Assembly: GCF_036456085.1 (NCBI RefSeq)
Contig: NZ_CP138632.1
Span: 1,779,001 to 1,843,000 of the forward strand
Direction: 5' to 3'
Length of the DNA stretch: 64,000 bases
Source: Veillonella parvula
GTDB taxonomy: Bacteria > Bacillota > Negativicutes > Veillonellales > Veillonellaceae
A program made the translations under genes and the position numbers. Every line of letters begins with the position of its first letter. Positions within the stretch are counted from its first letter, which is position 1. The notes beneath the pieces were generated by a model. It searched no databases. It was not told the origin of the DNA and saw nothing but the letters and a program-made list of their open reading frames with translations. Of this stretch, positions 35,124 through 43,801 are shown piece by piece.

Positions 35124-36452
35124 ATGAACAGAAAGTTGGTAGCAAGTTTAGTTTCCTGTATGGTATTGGGTTCTGTAAGTGTGTATGCAGCCAATCCATT
35201 TTCCGATATAGATGCTTCTAGTTGGGCGTACCAAGCTGTTGAGCAATTAGCAAATGCAGGTATTATTAATGGGTATCCTGATGGGACTTTCAAAGGGAAC
35301 AATCCTATTACTCGATACGAAATGGCTCAAATGGTAGCTAAGGCTATGGCTAACCAAGATAAAACCAATGCTGAACAACAAGCGATGATTAATCGTTTGG
35401 CAGACGAATTTGGAAATGAACTCAACACATTAGGTGTAAGAGTTGCCAAATTAGAAAATCAAGTAGGGAATGTAAAGGTAACTGGTAACTATCGTTTGCG
35501 CTACCGTGGTAGTGAATTGAAAAATGATACCTATGCGTATGGTAAACTTTCCTCTTTTGATTATCGGGCTCGTGTTATCTTTAATGCTAAGGTTAACGAT
35601 AAAACTGATGCGGTGGTACGGGTACAAGGTTTTAGTGAATTCGGCAATAGCAATGCTACACAAGGCAAAATTAATCTTGCCTATGTAGATCATCATTTCG
35701 GTAAAGATACAACCTTGCGTGTAGGTCGTCAGCTTTATACACCTGGCCTAGGCCTCATGTATGATGATCTTGTTGATGGTGCTCGCCTCATGTATAAACA
35801 TGGTAAGTTTGATGTATCAGCTAGCTATGGCTATTGGTGGGGCGGTGCTGGTACATACCAAGATAAAGAGAATACGATTACGGCAGCTATGGTTGAAGTA
35901 AAAGGTAAGGTTAATAAACATGTTACTTTAGGTGGTATGTATGGTCGATTCCACAATGGTAAATTGTATCAAGGGCAAGATGTGGATGCTGTAACAGGCA
36001 AACAAGTTAAATCCTTTATTGATTCTCCGTACAAAAACATTTGGGGCCTCAATGCAAATATGAACTTTAAACGTTGGAATGTATTTGGCGAATGGCTTAC
36101 TGCACCAGGCGTTTCCGACTCTCATGCGTGGATGGCTAGCCTTGGCTATGGTAACTATGACATTAAAAAAGCTCATACCTATAGCATACGCGGCCAATAC
36201 TATTACCAAGAAGGCAACTCTCCAATCTTTAGTAGTGCCTTTGCTCCTGCCTATAGTTTCTACAATCAACACTATGTAGATACTAAGGGCGTAGCTCATG
36301 TACGCAATGGTTTTAAAGGCTTCGTAGCTAATGTAAACTATGTACCATTCCAAAATGTATCTATCGGTGCCTACTATGGTTTTGGTAATAAAGACATGGA
36401 TGGTAATAGATTAGGCGATTACTGGCGTACAGATGTAAACTTTATGTTCTAA
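35124..36452 (+). CDS. OmpM-like porin with N-terminal SLH domain
   Basis: 442 residues. Signal peptide 1-23 ending VYA-AN, SLH domain 24-75 (NPFSDIDASSWAYQAVEQL, GYPDGTFKGN, ITRYEMAQM), a coiled-coil linker about 78-115, then a beta-barrel of alternating strands ending in an aromatic residue (DVNFMF), as expected for an outer membrane protein. In Negativicutes such proteins hold the outer membrane to polyamine-modified peptidoglycan and form pores. Stands alone with a terminator downstream. Which OmpM paralogue it is cannot be told. Confidence 0.9.
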   Translation: MNRKLVASLVSCMVLGSVSVYAANPFSDIDASSWAYQAVEQLANAGIINGYPDGTFKGNNPITRYEMAQMVAKAMANQDKTNAEQQAMINRLADEFGNELNTLGVRVAKLENQVGNVKVTGNYRLRYRGSELKNDTYAYGKLSSFDYRARVIFNAKVNDKTDAVVRVQGFSEFGNSNATQGKINLAYVDHHFGKDTTLRVGRQLYTPGLGLMYDDLVDGARLMYKHGKFDVSASYGYWWGGAGTYQDKENTITAAMVEVKGKVNKHVTLGGMYGRFHNGKLYQGQDVDAVTGKQVKSFIDSPYKNIWGLNANMNFKRWNVFGEWLTAPGVSDSHAWMASLGYGNYDIKKAHTYSIRGQYYYQEGNSPIFSSAFAPAYSFYNQHYVDTKGVAHVRNGFKGFVANVNYVPFQNVSIGAYYGFGNKDMDGNRLGDYWRTDVNFMF

Positions 36453-36481
36453 TATATGTTGTTTACATAACACATAATCTA

Positions 36482-36527
36482 AAAAAGCTCGAGTTATATC
36501 TAGAAACGATATAACTCGAGCTTTTTA
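36482..36527 (+). terminator. Terminator after the porin gene
   Basis: AAAAAGCTCGAGTTATATC and GATATAACTCGAGCTTTTT form a perfect 19-bp stem with a short TAGAAAC loop. Confidence 0.93.
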
Positions 36528-36704
36528 ATATTTAATGATCATTATAAAAATAATAATACCTACTATTGACATAGGTTTTTAAATAATATAATATAGGTTT
36601 ATATTCATATTAAGTTAGTAGGAATAATTGAGGTATACAACAGAAGCTTTTACCATAAAAGGTGGAATAAAGCTCATGGGGATAACCTCTATAAGGAGAA
36701 TAGA

Positions 36705-37820
36705 ATGAGTGAACAAGTAGATGTGAGTAAAATCAAGGATCCTAGCATTGCGGCAGCTCGAAAAGAAGTTGAGTTCCAACGCGCTATGAATCCTTGTCCT
36801 ATTGATTTTTCTGAGTTTCAATCTAGCAATCCTCGTTCTCAAGGGGAGCAGAAGGAGTATGAAGGTAAAGATGCATCGAATTTTAACCGTCGTCAAAAAT
36901 ATTCTGATAGTGAAGAGCCTCAATTCACAACACCTTTTGGCAGTGAATCAGGGTTTCTACCTGTAGAAAAGGACCGTTACCGCCTTGTATGGTCTAAGCA
37001 TTGTCCTTGGGCCCATCGCATTGCTATCGCCATCGATTTGCTTGGCCTAGATAAGGTAATCTCTAAAGGTGCTGTTGATCCATTGCGTCCAGCAGGCGTT
37101 ATTGCAGACTGGTTCTTTACCCTTGATAATGATGAAAAGGACCCTGTATTAGGGATTCACTCTTTAGGTGAAGCGTATCGCAAAGGTGATCCTAACTATG
37201 ACGCACGTTCCACGGTACCAGCCATTGTAGATGTTACGACTGGTGCCGTAGTAAACAACGACTACCATGCGTTGACTACGGAATTAGCATTGGGCTTTAA
37301 AGATTTCATCTCTCCTGATGCACCAGATATTTATCCAGAGGAATTACGTGCCGATATCGATGCGTTGAACGTTATTATCTACGCTGATTTTAACTTAGCG
37401 GTAAACTTGGCAGCTCTCGTAACAAACCAAAAAGATTACGAGTACTACTATGACCGTATCTTTACTCGCTTGGACTGGCTCGAAGAACGCCTCAGCAAGC
37501 AACGTTATTTGATGGGTGATACGATTACCGATCCAGATATTCGTATTTTCCCAACATTGGCGCGCTTTGACCTCGTATTCTACCAAAAATACTTGGTGAA
37601 TAAAAAACGTCTCGTAGACTATCCAAACCTATGGAACTATGCGAAGGACTTGTATTCCAATCCAGCATTCGGCAGTACAACAGACTTCGACTCTATGCGT
37701 AAACGTTTCTACTATGTAGACCATACACCATTTGAAGATCTACCACGCCTTGTTCCAAAAGGTCCAGACGACTCTATTTGGTTAGAGCCAAATGATCGGG
37801 CTGAAAAATTTGGTAAATAA
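36705..37820 (+). CDS. Glutathionyl-hydroquinone reductase-like (YqjG/ECM4) protein
   Basis: 371 residues, somewhat longer than the usual 320-330 because of an N-terminal extension. The thioredoxin-like GST domain carries the catalytic Cys in SKHCPWAHR (about 103), followed by an all-helical GST C-domain with RLDWLEERLSKQRYLMGD and the DPDIRIFPTLARFD motif. Family members reduce glutathionyl-hydroquinones. Presence in an anaerobe that may not make glutathione is odd; another low-molecular thiol may be used. Ribosome site AAGGAG. Stands alone. Confidence 0.88.
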   Translation: MSEQVDVSKIKDPSIAAARKEVEFQRAMNPCPIDFSEFQSSNPRSQGEQKEYEGKDASNFNRRQKYSDSEEPQFTTPFGSESGFLPVEKDRYRLVWSKHCPWAHRIAIAIDLLGLDKVISKGAVDPLRPAGVIADWFFTLDNDEKDPVLGIHSLGEAYRKGDPNYDARSTVPAIVDVTTGAVVNNDYHALTTELALGFKDFISPDAPDIYPEELRADIDALNVIIYADFNLAVNLAALVTNQKDYEYYYDRIFTRLDWLEERLSKQRYLMGDTITDPDIRIFPTLARFDLVFYQKYLVNKKRLVDYPNLWNYAKDLYSNPAFGSTTDFDSMRKRFYYVDHTPFEDLPRLVPKGPDDSIWLEPNDRAEKFGK

Positions 37821-37944
37821 AATCGGCAGTAAATTTATATGTTATCTGAACTGTATTTAGTAAATCTTTTACTCTGAAATCTGATATATTACTGACGAAT
37901 CAATCGATATATATTTAATTATAGATAACTGAAAGGGAGGCTTT

Positions 37945-39435
37945 ATGGATTCTGTAACACAGACGATTGTGAACTACATAGAACAAACGGATGTGACGAA
38001 CCGTGAAGACCTCCTGTCAGTGGCTCGTATTGCCTTCCTAGATTATCTGGCATCCTTAGCACCAGCAGAGAACGAACAAGCCGTTCAAGAGTTAGCTCGC
38101 TTTATAGGGGCTAAGTCATCTATAAGCTCGGATGTTGGTCTGGACATGAACTCCAGTGTTTTGAGTGGCAAGGTTATATCAGAGGGCAATACTGGCTTAG
38201 CAATAGAGAATGTATCTAAAGCTGATAAGGCTTTGTATTATGGCTTTGCTTCGCATTATCTAGATTTTGATGATGCACAGGCGAACTTGGCGGGTCATTT
38301 CAGTACTATTTTATATTCTGCTTTACTGGCAGTGATTGAGCCGATGGATACATGGCACGAATTCTTTCGAGCCTATATCATCGGTGCCGAGCTAGAGGGT
38401 ATTATTGGTTCCCTTATCAATCCTGCCCATCGGACCCAAGGATGGCATTCTACGGGGACCGTTGGTGTGATTGGGGCAGCGGCCGCTATAGGCGCTTTGC
38501 GAGGTCTTCATGGTGAAAGCTTGGCTCAGCTCCTGTCTTTGGCTGCTACTCAATCGGCGGGCATGTTCTTTCAAAGTGGTACAGATGGTAAGCCGCTCCA
38601 TGCGGGACTGGCAGCACGCAATGGTGTGTGGGCTTACGAACTGTTGCAATATACATCACTTCAAACAAGTACAAAACCGTTTGACCCTGAACGGGGTTGG
38701 TTTAAAACAATCGGTAATATTACCGTTACATCAAATGACATCGCTAGCCGTTGGTTAGCACCAGGGCAACTTATTGATCCTGGTTTGTGGATGAAAGTCC
38801 ACCCCTATTGCTCGGCAGCCATTTGTGGCGCTGAAGCAGCTGAAACCGTGGCACATAGACTATATACATCTTCTTCGTATGTGTCTAAACATAACTACCT
38901 TTCACCAGATACAGAGGAACAAGATCAATGTAGATTATGTGCCACCCCCGATTTCTCCCTTTGGAAGGATATAGATAGAGTGACTGTTCATTTTCCACCT
39001 GGTGCTGATGCGGCATTGCGTTATACATCGCCAAAAACAGGTCGAGAAGGGCAGTTTTCTATTGAGTACATCGTGTACCAAGTCCTCGCTTATGGGGAGG
39101 TACAGGACGAGTTGTTTAAGATAGATATCATAGACTCATCAGTACGAGACTATATGTCACGAATTGAGCGTGTCTATGATTTACCGAAGGTATCCCAAAC
39201 GGAGCGGATTACGAAAGTAACCATTACATTGAAAAATGGAGATACTTTTACAGAAACGGTGAATAATCCTAAAGGATCGCCGAAGAATCCTCTTACTATG
39301 GAGGATATACGCATTAAATTAGGCCTCACCTTGGAGGCTGACCAAATAGATAGAGTTATTGTGGCTTTTACCAATACAGATAAGGTAGAGTCATTCCTGC
39401 AAACATTGCGAAAAGAAGGAGTTTTACATGTTTAA
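37945..39435 (+). CDS. MmgE/PrpD family protein
   Basis: 496 residues. The all-helical N-terminal domain (about 1-270) contains HYLDFDDAQANLAGH and AHRTQGWHSTGTVGVIGAAAA, both typical of MmgE/PrpD; the alpha/beta lid follows (KVHPYCSAAICGAEA, and VTVHFPPGAD). The family includes 2-methylcitrate dehydratase, aconitate decarboxylase and epimerases such as iminodisuccinate epimerase. Its stop overlaps the start of an amino-acid binding protein by 8 bases, so it acts on something linked to that transporter, more likely an amino-acid derivative than methylcitrate. A Cys-rich insert (CRLCATP near 332) is unusual. Confidence 0.85.
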   Translation: MDSVTQTIVNYIEQTDVTNREDLLSVARIAFLDYLASLAPAENEQAVQELARFIGAKSSISSDVGLDMNSSVLSGKVISEGNTGLAIENVSKADKALYYGFASHYLDFDDAQANLAGHFSTILYSALLAVIEPMDTWHEFFRAYIIGAELEGIIGSLINPAHRTQGWHSTGTVGVIGAAAAIGALRGLHGESLAQLLSLAATQSAGMFFQSGTDGKPLHAGLAARNGVWAYELLQYTSLQTSTKPFDPERGWFKTIGNITVTSNDIASRWLAPGQLIDPGLWMKVHPYCSAAICGAEAAETVAHRLYTSSSYVSKHNYLSPDTEEQDQCRLCATPDFSLWKDIDRVTVHFPPGADAALRYTSPKTGREGQFSIEYIVYQVLAYGEVQDELFKIDIIDSSVRDYMSRIERVYDLPKVSQTERITKVTITLKNGDTFTETVNNPKGSPKNPLTMEDIRIKLGLTLEADQIDRVIVAFTNTDKVESFLQTLRKEGVLHV

Positions 39436-40267
39436 TACAAAGAAATTAACGAAATTATTCGCCATCGGCGCATTGGCACTAGGCGTGCTCGTTGTAGCTG
39501 GTTGTGGCGACGACACATCTAAGGAAGCGAAAGTAAATCCAGATGCTAAAGTGATTAACGTAGCTACACGCGGTACAGTTCGCCCGTATTCCTACACAGA
39601 TGATAACGGCAACCTTACTGGTTTTGACGTAGAATTGTTGAAAGAAATTGAACGTCGTAATCCTGACCTTCATTTCAACTTCAAACCAATGGCCGTTGAT
39701 GCTGCCTTTGTAGCGATGGATGCAGGCCAAGTGGACATGATTGCAAACCAAATGCGTCGCAACCCGACACGTGAAGCAAAATACTACTACACAAATGAGG
39801 TTAACAACTACTCTACACGTAAATTAGTAGTTAAAAACGATCGCAACGACATCTCTAAATTGGATGATTTGAAAGGCAAGAAAATCGCCGTTACTACATC
39901 CTCTGAGTTCAACGAGTTAGTAAAACAATTCAACGAAACAGCAAATCCTCAAATCGAAGTTATCTATACAGATAAAGCAGGTGCAGAAACATTAAACCTC
40001 GTTGCTACAGGCCGTGCTGATGCAGCAGGTGAGTATGAATACGTAATTAACTCTGCTATTAAAGACCGTGGCTTGCCACTCAAAGCTGTAGGTGATGTAT
40101 TGGCCGTAGTACCAACTTATTTCTTGTCTAAACGTACAGATGACATGAAACAAGTAAACGAAAAAATCGATAAAACTATGAAAGAAATGCGTGCAGATGG
40201 TACGTTGAAAAAACTTTCTGAACAATATCTTGGTGGGGATTACACATTCGATCCAACACAAAAATAA
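39428..40267 (+). CDS. Polar amino-acid ABC transporter substrate-binding lipoprotein
   Basis: 279 residues. Signal peptide with a lipobox (VVAGC, Cys about 26). Family 3 solute-binding fold: ATRGTVRPYSYTDDNGNLTGFDVELLKEI, then MDAGQVDMIANQMRRNP, LKGKKIAVTTSSE, and a late TLKKLSEQYLGGDY. Anchored outside the inner membrane, it delivers an amino acid, perhaps cystine, to the two permeases downstream. Translation is probably coupled to the MmgE/PrpD gene through the overlap. Confidence 0.92.
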   Translation: MFNTKKLTKLFAIGALALGVLVVAGCGDDTSKEAKVNPDAKVINVATRGTVRPYSYTDDNGNLTGFDVELLKEIERRNPDLHFNFKPMAVDAAFVAMDAGQVDMIANQMRRNPTREAKYYYTNEVNNYSTRKLVVKNDRNDISKLDDLKGKKIAVTTSSEFNELVKQFNETANPQIEVIYTDKAGAETLNLVATGRADAAGEYEYVINSAIKDRGLPLKAVGDVLAVVPTYFLSKRTDDMKQVNEKIDKTMKEMRADGTLKKLSEQYLGGDYTFDPTQK

Positions 40268-40269
40268 CG

Positions 40270-40299
40270 AATAGGCCGCCTTGGCGGCCTTATTCTATT
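40270..40299 (+). terminator. Intra-operon hairpin, possible attenuator
   Basis: GGCCGC-CTTG-GCGGCC lies between binding-protein and permease genes, within AATA...TATT arms and before TATTCTATT. The T-run is poor. It may reduce readthrough so that the binding protein is made in excess. Confidence 0.55.
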
Positions 40300-40322
40300 A
40301 TGTCTAGAAGCGAGGTGCTACT

Positions 40323-41039
40323 GTGGGCAAGTATTTTGATGTGTCCTACATGATTCAAGCATTTCCACAGCTCTTGAATTATGTACATGTAACGGTACTC
40401 ATCACCGTTATTTCTGCCATCTTAGGTGTTATTTTGGGCTCTATCATAGCCATCATTCGCCTCAAGAAGGTACCAGTATTAAACCAATTATTTATTGTAT
40501 TTATCTCCTTTATGCGCGGTACGCCGTTCTTGGTACAGCTCTTCCTCATTTACTTTGGGGTACCAGAAATCATGTCCCACATGGGGCTTAACATGAAAAA
40601 TGTGCCAGGCCTCGTATTTGTGTATGCCGTGTTTACCTTACATATTGCAGCTTACAGCGCTGAAATCATGCGCTCCAGTATCGATGCGGTCTCTCCTGGT
40701 GAGAAAGAAGCCGCTAAAAGTCTTGGTATGACCGAGTTCCAAAGTTATGTGCGCATCATCTTGCCGCAGGCTTTCACCATGAGTATTCCACCGTTGACGA
40801 ACCTCGTTATCGGCATGTTGAAAGGAACGGCGCTCATCTTTAACGTCGGCGTTGTGGATATGATGCGTAAGGCGGATCTTATGGGCGGCAATAGTCAGCG
40901 CTATCTTGAGTTATTCGTCGATGCGGCCATCATTTATGGCATTCTAATTATCATCGTGTCCCTCTTGGGCCGATTGCTTGAAAAACGTTTTACCGTTGCG
41001 GGCAAGGAAACGCAACGCATTTTGATCAGTGAGGAGTAG
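40323..41039 (+). CDS. Amino-acid ABC transporter permease 1
   Basis: 238 residues starting at GTG after GCGAGGTG. Five predicted helices; the HisM-type motif RGTPFLVQLFLIYFG near 62 and the EAA loop EAAKSLGMTEFQSYVRIILPQA near 140 are clear. Forms a heterodimeric channel with the next gene's product. Seven bases separate them. Confidence 0.9.
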   Translation: MGKYFDVSYMIQAFPQLLNYVHVTVLITVISAILGVILGSIIAIIRLKKVPVLNQLFIVFISFMRGTPFLVQLFLIYFGVPEIMSHMGLNMKNVPGLVFVYAVFTLHIAAYSAEIMRSSIDAVSPGEKEAAKSLGMTEFQSYVRIILPQAFTMSIPPLTNLVIGMLKGTALIFNVGVVDMMRKADLMGGNSQRYLELFVDAAIIYGILIIIVSLLGRLLEKRFTVAGKETQRILISEE

Positions 41040-41045
41040 GGGCGT

Positions 41046-41762
41046 ATGGGACATATAATTGATTCAACCTATATTTATGGCACCTTCTTTGCTGTCATTC
41101 CTTATGTGAAAGTCACCCTCATGATTACCTTCCTCAGCGTTGGTTTGGGTACAATCCTAGGATTATTAAGTTGCGTGCTACAACAAAACAAAGTACCTGT
41201 GCTCAGTCAGCTCAGTTACTTGTACGTATTATTGTGCCGTAGTATTCCGAACATGGTTCTCTTATACCTCGTGTACTATGGTTTACCAATTCTCTTCCTC
41301 GCATTAGAGGATCAAACAGGGGTGCATGTGCCCTTTGAAAAGGTGCCAGCTACCTTCGTAGCCGTTGTAGGCTTAACCTTGCACACAGGGGCCTATTTGA
41401 GTGAAATCTTTCGGGCTGCCTTACAATCGGTACCGAAAGGGCAAATGGAAGCGGCTCAGGCCATCGGTATGACTTGGTTCCAAGCGTTCCGCCGCATCGT
41501 GTTGCCACAAGCGACAGTCTTTGCGTTGCCACTATTTACGAATCAGTTTCTTAACACCATGAAGAGTACCAGCATTGTATTCGTTATCACCGTTATTGAA
41601 TTGTTCGGCGCTGCAAAGTTATATACAGAGGAAAATTCACAATATTTTGAGGCCTACATCGTGGTGGCCGGTCTATTCTGGGTGATGGGGATTGTCTTTG
41701 AATTTATCTTCCATCGTTTAGAAATCTATGCAAGCAAGTATAAACGAGGTAATGCATTATGA
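41046..41762 (+). CDS. Amino-acid ABC transporter permease 2
   Basis: 238 residues; similar layout to the preceding permease: [17 protein letters not shown] near 62 and [22 protein letters not shown] near 140. Its last codons overlap the ATPase start by 4 bases (ATGA). Two different permease subunits in one polar amino-acid importer is a normal arrangement. Confidence 0.9.
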   Translation: MGHIIDSTYIYGTFFAVIPYVKVTLMITFLSVGLGTILGLLSCVLQQNKVPVLSQLSYLYVLLCRSIPNMVLLYLVYYGLPILFLALEDQTGVHVPFEKVPATFVAVVGLTLHTGAYLSEIFRAALQSVPKGQMEAAQAIGMTWFQAFRRIVLPQATVFALPLFTNQFLNTMKSTSIVFVITVIELFGAAKLYTEENSQYFEAYIVVAGLFWVMGIVFEFIFHRLEIYASKYKRGNAL

Positions 41763-42532
41763 TAGATATTAAACAAGTTCACAAATCCTTCGGGAACCGT
41801 GAAATTTTAAAGGGCATCGACTTACATGTACCAACGGGTTCTGTAACGGTTATCCTTGGCCCATCCGGCAGCGGTAAGACAACGTTCTTAAGAACGCTCA
41901 ACTTCCTTGAAAAAGCCGATGCAGGGACGATGCAGTTAAATGATATTTCTGTAGACTTACATAAAGCATCTAACAAGGAAATCTTAAATGTACGCCGTAA
42001 CACATCCATGGTGTTCCAGTCTTATAACTTGTTCTCTAATAAGACTGTTATTGAAAACATTATGGAAGGTCTTGTAACAGTTAAAAAGATGAAAAAATCT
42101 CAAGCTCGAGAAATCGCGCAACGCTTCCTCAAGGAAGTTGACATGGAAGACTATGATGATTACTATCCAGTACAACTCTCCGGTGGTCAACAACAACGTA
42201 TCGGTATCGCTCGTGCCCTTGCGATGGACCCAGAGGTTATCCTCTTTGATGAACCTACATCTGCTCTCGATCCAGAGCTCGTAGGGGAGGTATTAGCCGT
42301 TATCCGAAAAATCGCAAAAGAATTAGAGGTAACGATGATTATTGTAACTCATGAAATTGGCTTTGCCAAAGAAGTGGCGGACCAAGTCGTATTCATGGAA
42401 GGCGGCGTTATCGTAGAACAAGGGAATCCTAAGGTTGTTCTTGAACATCCAAAAGAAGAACGAACACGCAAATTTTTGAGCCGTTACCTTACACTAGATA
42501 GCGAATTGCCTCTTGATAGCGCAGCGTTATAA
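41759..42532 (+). CDS. Amino-acid ABC transporter ATP-binding protein (GlnQ type)
   Basis: 257 residues. Walker [10 protein letters not shown] near 34, Q-loop [11 protein letters not shown], signature [15 protein letters not shown] near 142, Walker [17 protein letters not shown] and H-loop VTHE. Energises the amino-acid importer and ends the operon that starts with the MmgE/PrpD gene. Confidence 0.93.
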   Translation: MIDIKQVHKSFGNREILKGIDLHVPTGSVTVILGPSGSGKTTFLRTLNFLEKADAGTMQLNDISVDLHKASNKEILNVRRNTSMVFQSYNLFSNKTVIENIMEGLVTVKKMKKSQAREIAQRFLKEVDMEDYDDYYPVQLSGGQQQRIGIARALAMDPEVILFDEPTSALDPELVGEVLAVIRKIAKELEVTMIIVTHEIGFAKEVADQVVFMEGGVIVEQGNPKVVLEHPKEERTRKFLSRYLTLDSELPLDSAAL

Positions 42533-42666
42533 GGCTCTGCTAGCTCTGTTTTAAAATACTAGTATTATATTAAAAATGTGATACTGTATTTGATATAGCT
42601 AATTCTAGTGTGCAATCTAATGACGCAGTTAGTTTATGATTAGAGCATTTTGAACGAGGTAAAGAG

Positions 42667-43149
42667 ATGAAAGAATTTAGACAGTTAACCGTAGATGATG
42701 CGGCTGAATATCATGAGGTGTTGATTGCAGGCTATGCGGAGAATAAGAACTACCCTATATCCTTCGATGCTATTAACTTTAGCCCAGAAGAATCTCGGGC
42801 GTGGATCTTAAAATATCCTGTATTTGGTCTCTACGTAGATGGTTCCTTAGTATGCTCTATTTCATTCCGCATGCCTTGGATACCAAAGGCTACGCCAGAT
42901 GTATATCCGCACATTGCACACTTTGTGACGGCCCCTGAACATAAGGGACAGGGCTATGCTCGTGAAGTCCTCGCCGAAGCAGAAGACCTATTGCGCAACG
43001 TATATAAAACACCAGCCGTAACCCTTGGTACAGCCGCAGAACATCCATGGCTTGCCAAAATGTATGAAGGCTTTGGCTTTAAAGAATATAAACGAACACA
43101 ACTACCTGGAAAGGTACATACGACCATATTCTTTAAGAAAATATTGTAA
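42667..43149 (+). CDS. GNAT-family N-acetyltransferase (paralogue of the gene at 31835)
   Basis: 160 residues, start after GAGGTAAAGAG. Acetyl-CoA motif VTAPEHKGQGYAREVL near 88-103; MYEGFGF near the end. Clearly a duplicate of the 31835 product by start (MKEFRQLTV), middle (PHIAHFVTAP) and end (HTTI-FFKK). Codons have drifted, so the duplication is not recent. Substrate unknown. Confidence 0.82.
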   Translation: MKEFRQLTVDDAAEYHEVLIAGYAENKNYPISFDAINFSPEESRAWILKYPVFGLYVDGSLVCSISFRMPWIPKATPDVYPHIAHFVTAPEHKGQGYAREVLAEAEDLLRNVYKTPAVTLGTAAEHPWLAKMYEGFGFKEYKRTQLPGKVHTTIFFKKIL

Positions 43150-43180
43150 TGGGAACTCTAATTTTGGAGTCCTACCATAC

Positions 43181-43223
43181 AAATAGCGACTAGTTAAGAT
43201 AACCAACTAGTCGCTATTTTTTA
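43181..43223 (+). terminator. Terminator after the second GNAT gene
   Basis: AAATAGCGACTAGTT pairs perfectly with AACTAGTCGCTATTT, loop AAGATAACC, followed by a T-run. Confidence 0.92.
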
Positions 43224-43348
43224 TATGTTATTGTTATGCTAGACTTTACATGCATTAGTGTTGCTTTTAAAAATTATCGATACTATTTCATTAATACATG
43301 TAATGTTATAATAAATAAAAATGTTACTGTTTGTGGGGTGTGAATAAG

Positions 43349-43747
43349 ATGTATGAAATCGTAAATGAACCAAATTTAACAATAGCCTTTGATATGGATG
43401 TAGAGCTATCTGAATTTGGTGTATTTGGCGTATATATTAAACGAGGTTATAATATCTGTTCTGGCTATATTGATCCTAGTGATTGGTCCGGGATTCGCAA
43501 AGGCTATCAAGAATTGGTTAATTTGTATGAGAACTGTAAAGGCAAAGCAACCTTTACCTATGTATTAACTGGAGAAGGGGATATTCTTACATTCTCGTTA
43601 GATCAAAAGGGTGCTTTGACGATAGATGTTACTATCTGTACTACTTATAATTACAAATGTAATATGACAATTGAAAGTTTAGACCAAACGTATTTACCAA
43701 AGTTTATTGAGTTCTTTAAAGTGCTTTTGAAACGAGAGCCAAAATAA
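43349..43747 (+). CDS. Small protein resembling WapI-family immunity proteins
   Basis: 132 residues from the ATG at 43349; a TTG at 43331 is in frame but overlaps the GGGGTG ribosome site. The protein is beta-rich and ends with DQTYLPKFIEFFKVLL, preceded by LVNLYENCKGKATFTY and SLDQKGALTIDVTI. This order resembles WapI-type immunity proteins that block contact-dependent toxins. Identification by eye only. There is no toxin gene nearby, so it would be an orphan immunity gene. Confidence 0.5.
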   Translation: MYEIVNEPNLTIAFDMDVELSEFGVFGVYIKRGYNICSGYIDPSDWSGIRKGYQELVNLYENCKGKATFTYVLTGEGDILTFSLDQKGALTIDVTICTTYNYKCNMTIESLDQTYLPKFIEFFKVLLKREPK

Positions 43748-43782
43748 AAAGAGTCGCATCAAAGGATGCGACCCTTTTTTGT
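43746..43782. terminator. Bidirectional terminator between convergent genes
   Basis: GGGTCGCATC and GATGCGACCC on the opposite reading (GAGTCGCATC...GATGCGACCC on the plus strand) pair around AAAG, with A-run before and T-run after; serves the small gene and the rbs operon. Confidence 0.88.
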
Positions 43783-43801
43783 ACCCAGTTTCTATTTACA
43801 A

